Numbered from the stretch's first letter, positions 26,614 to 36,110 are shown. The stretch is 64,000 nucleotides of DNA from an uncultured Cryptobacterium sp. (GCA_958410215.1 CATYOF010000009.1:30446-94445); one strand, 5' to 3'. Made by a program: numbers and translations. The notes: generated by a model not told the origin, from the sequence alone.

Positions 26614-27963
26614 TTAGTTATCCCCCATTTCGGTTTCAATGAAGTCAGTATAAACCCTACCTTCAACAAACGCGTCCATTTCTAGGACCTTTTGATGGAA
26701 AGGAATGGTGGTTTTAATACCCTCAATATGGAATTCCGCCAAAGCACGCTTACCACGAGCAATACATTCTTCGCGATCGTTACCCCATACAATAAGCTTT
26801 GCAACCATTGAGTCGTAGTAAGGAGAAATGCGTGAACCTTCCTTAATGTAGGTTTCAACGCGAACGCCAGGACCTGCAGGTGTTTCAAAGCGGGTAATAT
26901 TACCAGGACAAGGACGGAAATCCATATCGGGATCTTCTGCGTTAATACGGAATTCCATTGCATGACCATTGGGACTAAACGGTACTTTATCCATGCAAGA
27001 AATAGGTTCGCCCGCAGCAATGCGCAGCTGTTCTTTGATGATATCGGTGCCGGTAATCATTTCCGTAACAGGATGTTCTACCTGAACACGCGTATTCATT
27101 TCCATGAAGTAGAAATTACCGTCCTGATCAAGCAAGAATTCAATAGTTCCTGCATTTTCGTAACCCGTTGCACGAACTGCTTTAACAGCAGCAACACCCA
27201 TGGCACGACGAATTTCATCAGTCAAAGCAGGAGAAGGCGCTTCTTCGAGCAGTTTCTGATGCCTACGCTGCAAAGAACAGTCACGCTCGCACAGCGAAAT
27301 ACGGTTTCCGTGTTTATCCGCTAAAACTTGTACTTCAACATGACGAGGGCGCAAAACAAGCTTTTCCAGATATACATCGCCATTACCAAAAGCAGCCTGT
27401 GCTTCGTTCTTTGCCGCTAAAAACTGCGCTTCCAGATCAGCAGGATCATGCACCTCACGCATACCTTTACCGCCACCGCCTGCAGAAGCTTTAACTAAAA
27501 CAGGATAACCAGCTTTTTCCGCAAACGCACGCGCCTCTTCAACTGTTTCTACAACACCATCAGAACCAGGAACCGTAGGAACACCACACGCTTTCATGGT
27601 CTCACGCGCAGCAGCCTTATTTCCCATGGCATCAATGCATTCAGGAGAAGGACCAATAAACACAATATTGTTATCGGCACACGCACGAGCAAAATCAGAA
27701 TTTTCTGCTAGGAAGCCATAGCCTGGATGAATTGCTTGCGCGCCCGTGTTGATGGCTGCCGCAATAATCGAAGACATGACCAGATAGCTTTTATTGGCCT
27801 GTGCAGGACCAATACATACTTTTTCATCTGCATACTGAACAGGGTATGTATCGGCATCTTCGGTTGAATATACCGCTACGGTTTTAATACCCAGTTCTTT
27901 GCAGGCACGCATAATACGCAGTGCAACTTCACCACGATTAGCGATTAATACTTTGTCAAACAT
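26614..27963 (-). CDS. accC: biotin carboxylase
   Basis: AccC carboxylates the biotin of a carrier protein using bicarbonate and ATP. The 449-residue ATP-grasp enzyme has KVLIANRGEVALRIMRACKE, IHPGYGFLAENSDFA, the glycine loop KASAGGGGKGMREV, ERDCSLQRRHQKLLEEAPS and MNTRVQVEHPVTE. It starts directly after the stop of the carboxyltransferase/biotin-carrier gene. The pair most likely forms a two-subunit pyruvate carboxylase; AccC could also serve acetyl-CoA carboxylase. Confidence 0.95.
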   Translation of the reverse strand: MFDKVLIANRGEVALRIMRACKELGIKTVAVYSTEDADTYPVQYADEKVCIGPAQANKSYLVMSSIIAAAINTGAQAIHPGYGFLAENSDFARACADNNIVFIGPSPECIDAMGNKAAARETMKACGVPTVPGSDGVVETVEEARAFAEKAGYPVLVKASAGGGGKGMREVHDPADLEAQFLAAKNEAQAAFGNGDVYLEKLVLRPRHVEVQVLADKHGNRISLCERDCSLQRRHQKLLEEAPSPALTDEIRRAMGVAAVKAVRATGYENAGTIEFLLDQDGNFYFMEMNTRVQVEHPVTEMITGTDIIKEQLRIAAGEPISCMDKVPFSPNGHAMEFRINAEDPDMDFRPCPGNITRFETPAGPGVRVETYIKEGSRISPYYDSMVAKLIVWGNDREECIARGKRALAEFHIEGIKTTIPFHQKVLEMDAFVEGRVYTDFIETEMGDN

Positions 27964-29868
27964 TTATGCACTCTCCGGACCAATGGCATCATGATTTACA
28001 TGAGGCTCGATATAGAACAGTGGGGTTCCAAATTCAACGGGAGTTGCGTCTTCTAAGCAAACCTCACGAATGGTGCCCATCTCTTCAGCGGTAATTTCAT
28101 TCATAAGCTTCATTGCCTCAACAATGCAAAGCGTTTGATTTGCCGCTACTTCATCGCCTACCTGAACAAAAGGAGGCTCGCCAGGAGCAGGAGCAACATA
28201 GAAGGTACCTACCATAGGTGCCGTAACGCAGTGCCAGCTTGCAGGACGAGAACCAGCTGCAGGAGCAGCAGGAGCCGCTGCAGCGGGAGCTGCAGGTGCA
28301 GCATCGGCAGCAGGGGCAGCGACCACAGGAGCTGCAGGAGCAGGAGCAGCCGCAACTGCGCTGGGCATACGTACTGCAATGCGAGCGCCTTCTTCTTCTA
28401 CGACAATTTCACCAACGCCGCTTTCTTCAGCAACGCGTACCAATTCACGAATCTGATTAATATCCACGTAATCGTCCTCCTTGGTCATGCTCGATTCCTG
28501 CTCAAGAAGGAAATCGACCTTTTCAGATGTGCGGTGTTTACTTAAGTACGTACGTGCCTCATTCGGGAACAATGCGTACATCAAAACGTCTTCTTCAGAC
28601 TTAGCTAAATCGCCAATCTCTTCTTCAAGTTCAGCGAAGGTGGTAGTTACCAATGATCCTGGTGCCACATCAGGAGGAAGAATTTTATCGGTATCATCCC
28701 CGACAACCTTCTTCACAATTTCAGGGCTCATAGGACCAGGAGCCTTACCGTAGTAACCACAAATGTAGTCCTTCATTTCCTTAGAAACGACACTCCAACG
28801 CTTACCGGTAAGTACATTAAATACCGCCTGAGTGCCAACAATCTGTGAAAGTGGGGTTACCAAAGGTGGATAGCCAACTTCAGCACGTACCACCGGAATT
28901 TCAGCCATTACTTCATCTAAGCGATCGGTAGCATTTTGAATTTCAAGCTGAGACATAAGGTTAGACATCATGCCACCAGGTACCTGATGAGAATATACCT
29001 TCATGTGAGTAAGCGAAGAAACGCCACGCTTGTAATGACCACGCTTGCGAACTTCTTCCCAGTATTCAGAAATTTCAAAAAGCAAGCCAAGGTCAAGCTG
29101 CGTATCGTAACGACTTTCTTGGAGTGCCGCAACAATCATTTCGACTGCAGGATGAGAGTTACCAAACGCAAGAGGCGCACTTGCGGTATCGGCAATGGCA
29201 GCGCCCGCTTCGGTTGCTTTAATAATGTTAGCAGGGGCCATGCCGCCCACATAATGGCAATGAATATGAACAGGAAGTCCGATTTCTGCATTAAAGGCTT
29301 TTACCATGCGTTCAGTGCGATAAGGAGTAAGCATGCCAGCCATATCCTTAATCGCAATAGAATCGGCGCCTAAATCTTTAAGCTGTTGACCGTATTCCAA
29401 GAAACTATCAAGCGTATGTACCGGAGACATGGTATAGGAAATGGCGCCTTCAAAATGACCACCACATTCCTTAATCGCTTCAGCGTTGTCAACCACATTA
29501 CGAATATCGTTCAACGCGTCAAATACGCGAAATACATCGATGCCATTGCGATGAGCGGCCTCAATGAAGCGATGAACAATTTCCTTGGAATAATGTTTAT
29601 AGCCAACTAAGTTCTGACCACGCGAAAGCATAGAAAGGCGGGTATTGGGGGTTTTAGCCTTAATAGAGCGGAGACGATCCCAAGGATTTTCATCCAAGAA
29701 GCGCAAACACGTATCAAACGTTGCGCCACCCCATGCTTCAATTGCCCAATAACCTACGCGATCCATCTTAGGTAAGATCGGAAGCATATCGCCAATTGAC
29801 ATTCTGGTAGCCCACAGGCTTTGCTGACCATCACGAATGGTGGTATCCATGATTTGAAGCTTTCCCAA
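27964..29868 (-). CDS. pycB: pyruvate/oxaloacetate carboxyltransferase fused to an AccB-like biotin carrier
   Basis: Residues 1 to about 460 are the PycB/OadA carboxyltransferase barrel (MDTTIRDGQQSLWATRM, AHRNGIDVFRVFDALND, HCHYVGGMAPANI and a KRGVSSL loop). Residues from about 468 (YVDINQIRELVRVAEESGVG) match the N-terminus of AccB, followed by an Ala/Pro-rich linker of about 45 residues and a biotinyl domain with VEAMKLMNEI (biotin Lys587). With AccC downstream this would carboxylate pyruvate, or decarboxylate oxaloacetate if paired with a sodium pump, but no pump subunits are seen. The start is TTG at 29868 with AGGAGG 10 bases upstream. Confidence 0.92.
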   Translation of the reverse strand: MGKLQIMDTTIRDGQQSLWATRMSIGDMLPILPKMDRVGYWAIEAWGGATFDTCLRFLDENPWDRLRSIKAKTPNTRLSMLSRGQNLVGYKHYSKEIVHRFIEAAHRNGIDVFRVFDALNDIRNVVDNAEAIKECGGHFEGAISYTMSPVHTLDSFLEYGQQLKDLGADSIAIKDMAGMLTPYRTERMVKAFNAEIGLPVHIHCHYVGGMAPANIIKATEAGAAIADTASAPLAFGNSHPAVEMIVAALQESRYDTQLDLGLLFEISEYWEEVRKRGHYKRGVSSLTHMKVYSHQVPGGMMSNLMSQLEIQNATDRLDEVMAEIPVVRAEVGYPPLVTPLSQIVGTQAVFNVLTGKRWSVVSKEMKDYICGYYGKAPGPMSPEIVKKVVGDDTDKILPPDVAPGSLVTTTFAELEEEIGDLAKSEEDVLMYALFPNEARTYLSKHRTSEKVDFLLEQESSMTKEDDYVDINQIRELVRVAEESGVGEIVVEEEGARIAVRMPSAVAAAPAPAAPVVAAPAADAAPAAPAAAAPAAPAAGSRPASWHCVTAPMVGTFYVAPAPGEPPFVQVGDEVAANQTLCIVEAMKLMNEITAEEMGTIREVCLEDATPVEFGTPLFYIEPHVNHDAIGPESA

Positions 29869-29947
29869 GTGTTTCGCACCTCCTTATGTCTCAGTAACAT
29901 GCTTACTGGTTTTGTGAACGTAATTGTTAAACGATAAGTATAGAACA

Positions 29948-29969
29948 TTGGGGCGCAAACGCACCCCAA
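29948..29969 (-). terminator. terminator-like hairpin between efp and pycB
   Basis: Minus-strand TTGGGGTGC and GCGCCCCAA form a 9-base-pair stem (one G-T pair) with loop GTTT. It is followed by TGTTCTATACTTATC rather than a clean T run. The TATACT there could be the -10 of pycB-accC. Confidence 0.5.
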
Positions 29970-30005
29970 CTCCTATGCAATCGGTAAAGTTTGGTAACTT
30001 ACTTT

Positions 30006-30566
30006 TTACACACGCTTAATGAAGCGACCGTCGCGCGTATCCATCTGCAGTACGTCACCGATTTCTACAAAGGTAGGAACCTGAACCGTAACACCCGTTT
30101 CAAGCGTAGCAGGCTTAGTAGTATTCGTAGCAGTATCACCCTTGAAGCCAGGTTCGGTTTCGGTAACTTCAAGCTCTACAAACATCTGAGGCTCGACGCT
30201 AATAAGTTCATCCCCTGCATACATCAAGGTTGCCTCGTCATTTTCCTTCAGCCAGTTTGCAACATCACCTACTACTTCAGCAGGAATAGCAAGCTGTTCG
30301 AAAGTGTTCATGTCCATGAAGTTGAAATCGGAACCGTCGCTATACAGGAACTGCATTTTCTTGGTTTCAAGACGAACGGAATCGAACTTCGTACCAGAGT
30401 TAAAGGTGTAATCAACCACGCGACCAGTTTTGATGTCACGAAGCTTCGTGCGTACAAACGCACCACCCTTACCAGGCTTTACATGCTGAAACTCAACGAT
30501 GGTGCAAAGTTTTCCGTTGTATTCAATGCACATACCATTACGAAAATCTGCAGTAGAGATTGCCAC
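30006..30566 (-). CDS. efp: translation elongation factor P
   Basis: EF-P relieves ribosome stalling at proline runs. The 186-residue protein has three beta-barrel domains and the loop HVKPGKGGAFVRT with Lys33 at the tip that is modified in many bacteria. The nature of any modification cannot be read here and no epmA/epmB-like gene is nearby. The start is GTG at 30566, supported by AAGGAGTTAAC. It follows the pepQ-like gene by 30 bases, a common pairing. Confidence 0.96.
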   Translation of the reverse strand: MAISTADFRNGMCIEYNGKLCTIVEFQHVKPGKGGAFVRTKLRDIKTGRVVDYTFNSGTKFDSVRLETKKMQFLYSDGSDFNFMDMNTFEQLAIPAEVVGDVANWLKENDEATLMYAGDELISVEPQMFVELEVTETEPGFKGDTATNTTKPATLETGVTVQVPTFVEIGDVLQMDTRDGRFIKRV

Positions 30567-30596
30567 GTTAACTCCTTTTACCGTGTAAGTAATTTT

Positions 30597-31733
30597 TTAG
30601 TTTAGCTTTTCTATTATAAACATCTTATGCGGGGTTTGCGTAAAAACGTTAAAGCCATCTGAGGTTATCACCCCAAAATCTTCAAGACGCATACCAAATT
30701 TTCCTGGAATATAGATACCAGGCTCAACCGTAACCACATTCCCCTCTTTGAGAATATTTTCATTTAAGGGAGACAAGTTAGGAGCCTCGTGAATATCAAT
30801 TCCTACACTGTGTCCTAAAGAATGGCCCATTTTATTTTCATAGCCCGCTTCTGCAAGCATCACTTCAGCGCGATGATGAATATCACATGCCTTTTTACCT
30901 GAAGCAAGAAGTGATTCACATTCTTCGTTTACCGCACAAAGCGTATCCCACGCATGACGAAGAGTGGAAGTTGGCTCGCCTACAAATACCGTGCGGGTCA
31001 TATCAGAGCAATACCCTGCATACCGCGCCCCAAAATCCATAACAACCGCATCACCTACTGCAAGCGGCGTATCGCCCGGAATTGCATGAGGGGATGAAGC
31101 ATGAGCACCTGTTGCAACTATCGTATCGAAGGCCAACCCTTCGGCACCTTCTTCAAACATATACCGATCAAGCTCTCTTTGCACCTGTCGTTCTGTCATT
31201 CCAGGCTTCATAAACGAAAGAATGCGCTCAAAAGCTTTATCGGTAATACCCTGAGCATGCTTCATTGCAGCAATTTCAGTTTCATCCTTTACTTCACGCA
31301 GTACTTCGATAAAGCGGTTAAGTTCCACCCATTCGAGAGGCGCTGTATCATCCTGTTTTTCAGCAGCCATCTTTTCAAGCACACGAAATTCAACAAGCAT
31401 AAGCGTATCTTCAATACCGACCTGAAGCCTATGATCCGAATCAAGTGACGTAACAACTTCTGCCAAAACAGCTTGATGAGACATCCTACGGGCATCAATG
31501 GTAATTTCTGTGTTTTGCGCTTCCCTCTCAAGGGCTTCTACATAACGAGAATCACTATGAAGAATCGCACGTTCCTGCGTAACAATAAGAGCATGAGCAG
31601 ATTCGGTATCAAACACCCGTTCAAACCCAGTCGCCCAAGCTATATTTGAAAGGCCGCGAATATAGAGCACATCAAGATTGCGCTGCTTCATTGCCTTGCG
31701 TATATAAGAAATTCTAGCCAATTGAAACGCCAT
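30597..31733 (-). CDS. M24 family aminopeptidase (Xaa-Pro peptidase, PepQ/PepP-like)
   Basis: This 378-residue metallopeptidase has a creatinase-type N-terminal domain and a pita-bread catalytic domain. Metal ligands are visible: two Asp in VVMDFGARYAGYCSDMTRT, His in GHSLGHSVGIDIHEAP, Glu in VTVEPGIYIP and Glu in MRLEDFG. These enzymes cleave bonds before or after proline, so pairing with efp is functionally sensible. The start is ATG at 31733. It cannot be assigned to PepP or PepQ from sequence alone. Confidence 0.9.
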   Translation of the reverse strand: MAFQLARISYIRKAMKQRNLDVLYIRGLSNIAWATGFERVFDTESAHALIVTQERAILHSDSRYVEALEREAQNTEITIDARRMSHQAVLAEVVTSLDSDHRLQVGIEDTLMLVEFRVLEKMAAEKQDDTAPLEWVELNRFIEVLREVKDETEIAAMKHAQGITDKAFERILSFMKPGMTERQVQRELDRYMFEEGAEGLAFDTIVATGAHASSPHAIPGDTPLAVGDAVVMDFGARYAGYCSDMTRTVFVGEPTSTLRHAWDTLCAVNEECESLLASGKKACDIHHRAEVMLAEAGYENKMGHSLGHSVGIDIHEAPNLSPLNENILKEGNVVTVEPGIYIPGKFGMRLEDFGVITSDGFNVFTQTPHKMFIIEKLN

Positions 31734-31783
31734 ACCTTAGCCCTATTCTTCTTTTAAAAGCTTATGAACCAAACTACAGAGTG

Positions 31784-31827
31784 GTATTACTACTCATAGG
31801 AGTAATACTGCGCACAGTAGTATTACT
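31784..31827. repeat. three copies of GTATTACT (two direct, one inverted) between aroB and pepQ
   Basis: GTATTACT occurs at 31784-31791 and 31820-31827, and its reverse complement AGTAATAC at 31801-31808. The middle copy can pair with either neighbour, giving two mutually exclusive 8-base-pair hairpins. The last copy overlaps the aroB stop. It could be an operator cluster or a small RNA switch; no T run follows. Confidence 0.6.
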
Positions 31828-32917
31828 GCGCCACAAGCCAAGCTTCAAGATAACGCAATACTACCTCATCGGTTAACTCTCGCACTTCCCACGATCCGTA
31901 GCCGCAAGGAAGAACAAAACGCAAAACCCCGTGGCGAACTTTTTTGTCTACCTTCATAAGCGCCAACAGTTCCTGAGCGCTTGCATTAAGGGAAATCTCG
32001 GAAAGATCAAAACTATCAAGGAGGGAATCTTGCGATACAACAAAACCTATATCGCAAAGTCCTAAACCTGCCGCCAAACGGGAAGCAAAGCGCATGCCCT
32101 GTGCTACCGCATGGCCATGAGAATAGGTACCATAACCGGCATATGCTTCAATAGCATGCGCAAGCGTATGACCGTAGTTAAGGCATTCGCGAATGCCAGA
32201 TGTTTCGTGCTTATCCTGTATAACTACACGAGCCTTAAAAGTAATACAACGCTTAATTGCTTCTTGAGTCACCCCAGGATTGCGCTGTTGTATCTCCTGA
32301 GCATGGAGAATAAGCCACTCAGCAAAGTCACCAGAATCAATAACGGCAGATTTTACCACCTCCCCGCAACCACAGGCCCATTCGCGATCGGGCAATGATT
32401 GCAACAGGGATATATCGGCATAAACCAACGAAGGCTGCCAAAAGCTGCCAACCAAATTCTTGCCAAGATCAAGATTAAGGGCAGTTTTGCCCCCTACCGA
32501 AGAATCAACCATAGAAAGTAATGTGGTAGGAATCTGTACCACACGAAGTCCACGCATAAACGTAGAGGCACAAAAGCCCGCTAAATCTCCCACAACACCA
32601 CCGCCGAGTGCCAACACAACGCTATCACGAGAAAGTTTGCAATCAGCCATAGCACGCCATACTTCAGCGGCGCATGTTACCGATTTAGCTTCTTCACCCG
32701 AAGGAACTTTTACTACCGATACCTGAAAACCGGCCTTATCAAGGGCGTTTTTTAACGTAGGAAGATAGCGTTTAGCCACTTCCGTATCAGTAATTACCAT
32801 CAACGATGACGAAGGACACAGATTAAGGAGTTCTTCTGCTAAAAACGGAAGAATGCCCTGTCCCAACACCACCTCATAGGGAGTTTCACCAGGAATACTC
32901 AGTTCAATGCGATCCAT
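31823..32917 (-). CDS. aroB: 3-dehydroquinate synthase
   Basis: AroB converts DAHP to 3-dehydroquinate with NAD and a divalent metal. Motifs include ALGGGVVGDLAGFCASTFMRG and QIPTTLLSMVDSSVGGKTAL, with metal ligands in CGCGEVVKSAVIDSG, NYGHTLAHAIEAY and SHGHAVAQGM. The length of 364 is normal. It starts 6 bases after the aroK stop. The order aroC-aroK-aroB is the usual shikimate block. Confidence 0.96.
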   Translation of the reverse strand: MDRIELSIPGETPYEVVLGQGILPFLAEELLNLCPSSSLMVITDTEVAKRYLPTLKNALDKAGFQVSVVKVPSGEEAKSVTCAAEVWRAMADCKLSRDSVVLALGGGVVGDLAGFCASTFMRGLRVVQIPTTLLSMVDSSVGGKTALNLDLGKNLVGSFWQPSLVYADISLLQSLPDREWACGCGEVVKSAVIDSGDFAEWLILHAQEIQQRNPGVTQEAIKRCITFKARVVIQDKHETSGIRECLNYGHTLAHAIEAYAGYGTYSHGHAVAQGMRFASRLAAGLGLCDIGFVVSQDSLLDSFDLSEISLNASAQELLALMKVDKKVRHGVLRFVLPCGYGSWEVRELTDEVVLRYLEAWLVAQ

Positions 32918-32923
32918 AAAAGC

Positions 32924-33487
32924 TTAAGCCTTAGTTTGATCGGTCATAATACCACGCTCAAGCAACACCGCTACCACTTCTTCAGCAACTTCGCGAATAG
33001 AACGATTTTCGGTTTCAATTTCCACGTCCGCCGCAGCTTCATATTGAGGAGCACGTTCAACAATAGTTTTACGAGCCGTATCAAGGTTTTTGAACATGGG
33101 ACGCGATTCGGTATTAGGAATACGCGCTGCCGCCGCATCAGCGGAAACCTTTAAGTACACTACAAAACCCGCATCTTTCATGATTTGAGCGTTTTCAGGG
33201 CGCTTAGAAACAACGCCACCGCCACACCCAATTAAACGAGGGGATCGCTGGGTAAGGTCACGCAATACGTCAGTTTCAATATCGCGAAATGCCTCTTCGC
33301 CATCTTCGGCAAAAATATCGGCAATAATTCTATCCTCGCGGAATTCCAGATATTCATCGGCGTCAATAGAAGCAACGCCACAGGTAACAGCAATTTGCTG
33401 AGAAACACTTGTTTTACCAGCACCCATAAAACCAATAAAGAAAACTGGTTTATTCAGCACGTAACGTCCTGCATGGTGTTGTGTCAT
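32924..33487 (-). CDS. aroK: shikimate kinase
   Basis: AroK phosphorylates shikimate. The 187-residue P-loop kinase has GFMGAGKTSVSQQIA, the shikimate-binding DADEYLEFRE, LIGCGGGVVSKRPEN, and a lid region around ARIPNTESRPMFK. The start ATG 33487 has AAGGAGTTCCT directly upstream. The sequence is complete. Confidence 0.95.
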   Translation of the reverse strand: MTQHHAGRYVLNKPVFFIGFMGAGKTSVSQQIAVTCGVASIDADEYLEFREDRIIADIFAEDGEEAFRDIETDVLRDLTQRSPRLIGCGGGVVSKRPENAQIMKDAGFVVYLKVSADAAAARIPNTESRPMFKNLDTARKTIVERAPQYEAAADVEIETENRSIREVAEEVVAVLLERGIMTDQTKA

Positions 33488-33516
33488 AGGAACTCCTTGT
33501 TTTTTATGAACCAAAC

Positions 33517-34689
33517 TTATCGTGACATAGTTTTAATGCGTTCTTTAAAGGCTGCAATATTAGCCTTAATATCAGTCATGTTGTCGCACCCAAACTTTTC
33601 CATATAGGCATTAGCGAGTACCAACGCAACTTCCGATTCACCCACAACCGCTGCTGCAGGAACCGCACAGGTATCGCTGCGTTCCTTAGAAGCTTCAGCT
33701 ACTTCTAACGTATCAAGATTTACCGTCTTAAGCGGCATCGTAAGCGTAGGAATGGGCTTCATAGCTACCGTTATGATAAGGGGCATGCCAGTGGTCATAC
33801 CGCCTTCAAGCCCTCCTGCATTGTTGGTTTTACGTACAAAGCCAATCTTTTCATCCAGCACAATTTCGTCATGAACCTTGCTGCCTGGACGACGAGCAGC
33901 CTCAAAACCAAGCCCAAATTCAACCCCTTTCATGGCAGGAATTGAAAATAGAGCAGCCCCCAGTCTAGAAGTCAAACGTTTCGAAGGTGTTTCATAACCA
34001 CCCAGCGTAGGCAAAAGACCAGTAACGACGATGCGGTACGTGCCCCCCAAAGAATCGCCCTTTTCTTTTGCCGTATCAATGGCATCCATCATGCGCTGAG
34101 ATGCAGCTTCATCAGGGCAGCGAACCTCACTCATCTCAATATCAAGAGGGCTATAGAACAGCGCATCCTGCATCGGATCGGTCTCCTGCATAGATTCCCC
34201 GCCAATTGAGGTAACGTAAGAATAAATTTCTACCCCTACTTCAGCAAGAAATTCACGCGCAATACCCGCTGCTGCAACGCGCATAGTGGTTTCACGCGCA
34301 CTGGAACGCTCCAGCACATTTCGGCAGTCATCAAAGTCGTTTTTCAAAACGCCCAGCAAATCAGCATGACCTGGACGAGGAGTTACTTCACGAACCAAGT
34401 CTTGAGGAGCTTCCCCAAATACCGCCATTCGATCAGTCCAGTTTTGCCAATCACGATTAACCACCGTAAGCGTAATGGGCGAACCAAGTGTCGTGCCAAA
34501 TCGAACACCAGAAGTAATTTGAATCGTGTCTTTTTCAATTGCCTGACGACCACCACGACCATAGCCGCTTTGCCTACGTGCTAAATCGGCGTTAATCCCC
34601 TTTTCAGAAATGGTAAGTCCCGCAGGTACCCCCGTTACTACAGCGGTTAATTGAGGACCGTGACTTTCTCCTGCAGTAATGTATTCCAT
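33517..34689 (-). CDS. aroC: chorismate synthase
   Basis: AroC turns EPSP into chorismate with reduced FMN. The 390-residue protein shows ITAGESHGPQLTAVVTGVPAG, RQSGYGRGGRQAIE, RPGHADLLG and RNVLERSSARETTMRVAAAG, all characteristic. Start ATG 34689 has AAAGG about 11 bases upstream. It lies 55 bases after the aroE-like gene, with aroK following after 29 bases. Confidence 0.96.
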   Translation of the reverse strand: MEYITAGESHGPQLTAVVTGVPAGLTISEKGINADLARRQSGYGRGGRQAIEKDTIQITSGVRFGTTLGSPITLTVVNRDWQNWTDRMAVFGEAPQDLVREVTPRPGHADLLGVLKNDFDDCRNVLERSSARETTMRVAAAGIAREFLAEVGVEIYSYVTSIGGESMQETDPMQDALFYSPLDIEMSEVRCPDEAASQRMMDAIDTAKEKGDSLGGTYRIVVTGLLPTLGGYETPSKRLTSRLGAALFSIPAMKGVEFGLGFEAARRPGSKVHDEIVLDEKIGFVRKTNNAGGLEGGMTTGMPLIITVAMKPIPTLTMPLKTVNLDTLEVAEASKERSDTCAVPAAAVVGESEVALVLANAYMEKFGCDNMTDIKANIAAFKERIKTMSR

Positions 34690-34744
34690 ATGCGAATAAA
34701 CCTTTATCCTTTAGTTCTTAAAACGTATAAATTGTATCAAAGTA

Positions 34745-35587
34745 TTAAGAGCCTAAACCGGCGTTGCCAAATTCAATGAGAAGATTTGCGCAAGCGGTGC
34801 CCCATTGATTCATAATCTCTTCGCTTGGCACCACATCGCAATCACAAGCAAGGGCTTGCTCAATCAGAGAAGCACTTCTTCCCCAAGGATCACACACAAT
34901 CTGAGACGAGCGAAATACTTCACGATAATCGGGCAAAACAGTTGTCTGCGGAAGGAAGGAAAGAATAAGGTCTGCTTGCTGAATAGAACCTAGCGCTTGC
35001 AGAGAACCATACGAAAAATTGGTGTGTTCATAGGCTTTGGTAGCAGTGACATGCCCGGTGCGAGATTGTTCGGTATCAAGAATAGCCATACGATTTTTGG
35101 CAAAAGCCTCCAAAAACGCATCGAGATTTGCTTGAGCACGCTGTTTATCTTCATCAAGCAAGGTAATGTGATCGACTCCTGCTCGGGCGCATTCGTAGGC
35201 CATGTCAAGTGCCGCACTACCTGATCCAAAAATTACCACCTTGGCACCATAAAGCGGAATAAAAGTTTCTTCCAAGCAATCAACCACACTCCGAGCCAAC
35301 TGAGACAAGGTAATCGTATTTGATCCCCCTCGGTAACGCACATCGGCTCCAAGAGAAAGCTTAGATGAAGCACCTTTTGCAGTAGAGGTTTCAAACAACA
35401 AAGTACGAAAAGCGGGAGCCACCACAAACGCATGATCATTTTGACTAAGCAGCTTTTGAGCTTCTTCACGCGTAGAACATTCCTGAATTGCCACACTCCA
35501 CACCGCAGTCTTTTTCATGAAAGACCGTCTAAAACAAGCTGCTTGATTTACGACGTCCGGCGTTGCGATAAAGGTGAGGTTTCGCAC
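34745..35587 (-). CDS. divergent shikimate dehydrogenase-like protein (AroE fold)
   Basis: The order of segments and the location next to aroC-aroK-aroB suggest AroE. The Rossmann part is clear (KVVIFGSGSAALDMAYECAR, residues about 116-135). The substrate half is degraded: VAPAFRTLL (about 57-64) stands where NVTxPxK carries the catalytic Lys, and SNTITLSQL (about 89-97) stands where NTD carries the catalytic Asp, so both appear missing. The SxS substrate motif near residue 14 is also absent. The start is GTG 35587 with GAGGGG 7 bases upstream, overlapping yqeG by 40 bases. It may be inactive, or use another substrate. Confidence 0.65.
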   Translation of the reverse strand: MRNLTFIATPDVVNQAACFRRSFMKKTAVWSVAIQECSTREEAQKLLSQNDHAFVVAPAFRTLLFETSTAKGASSKLSLGADVRYRGGSNTITLSQLARSVVDCLEETFIPLYGAKVVIFGSGSAALDMAYECARAGVDHITLLDEDKQRAQANLDAFLEAFAKNRMAILDTEQSRTGHVTATKAYEHTNFSYGSLQALGSIQQADLILSFLPQTTVLPDYREVFRSSQIVCDPWGRSASLIEQALACDCDVVPSEEIMNQWGTACANLLIEFGNAGLGS

Positions 35588-36090
35588 GCTTGAGCCCCCT
35601 CAGGTTCTTGATCGGCAATAATAATACGTTCAATATTACGAACAAAAACCGTATGCTTCAAATCCTCTTCCACAAGCGGACAAACAAGATAGCCTTTTAT
35701 ACCTACTAAATGAGCACCCACAATATCGGTAGAAAGTTGATCACCGATCATAACGATTTGATTTCGCGACACTCCAAGTTTGCGGCAAGCCAGCAAAAAC
35801 CCTTGTGGAAGCGGCTTTAAGGCTTTAGCTACAATAGGTAAATCGAGCTCTTCTGCTAAATCAAATACATGGGCATGAAAATTATTGGAAAGCAGACAGG
35901 CAGAAATTTGAGCACGACGCAGCTTTGCAAGCCATTGCAACACATCAGGAGGAACCTGATGGTCACGCCTCGACAAAATAGTATTATCCACATCAAGCAA
36001 AACAGCCGAAAACCCTTCAACAACCAAATCTGATTGCACGTCAATTGCGCTTATACGTGAAAAATATCTGTCGGGTTTAAGCAAAGACAT
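35548..36090 (-). CDS. YqeG family HAD-type phosphatase
   Basis: This 180-residue protein fits the YqeG branch of the HAD IIIA phosphatases: the nucleophile motif LLDVDNTILSRRD near residues 31-43, motif II LLSNNF, a Lys in AKALKP and the acidic MIGDQLSTDIVGA. The natural substrate is not known to me; one YqeG-like relative dephosphorylates phosphatidylglycerophosphate. It sits between mltG and the aroE-like gene. Confidence 0.88.
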   Translation of the reverse strand: MSLLKPDRYFSRISAIDVQSDLVVEGFSAVLLDVDNTILSRRDHQVPPDVLQWLAKLRRAQISACLLSNNFHAHVFDLAEELDLPIVAKALKPLPQGFLLACRKLGVSRNQIVMIGDQLSTDIVGAHLVGIKGYLVCPLVEEDLKHTVFVRNIERIIIADQEPEGAQACETSPLSQRRTS

Positions 36091-36110
36091 GCGTCATCAA
36101 ACCTATTCAC

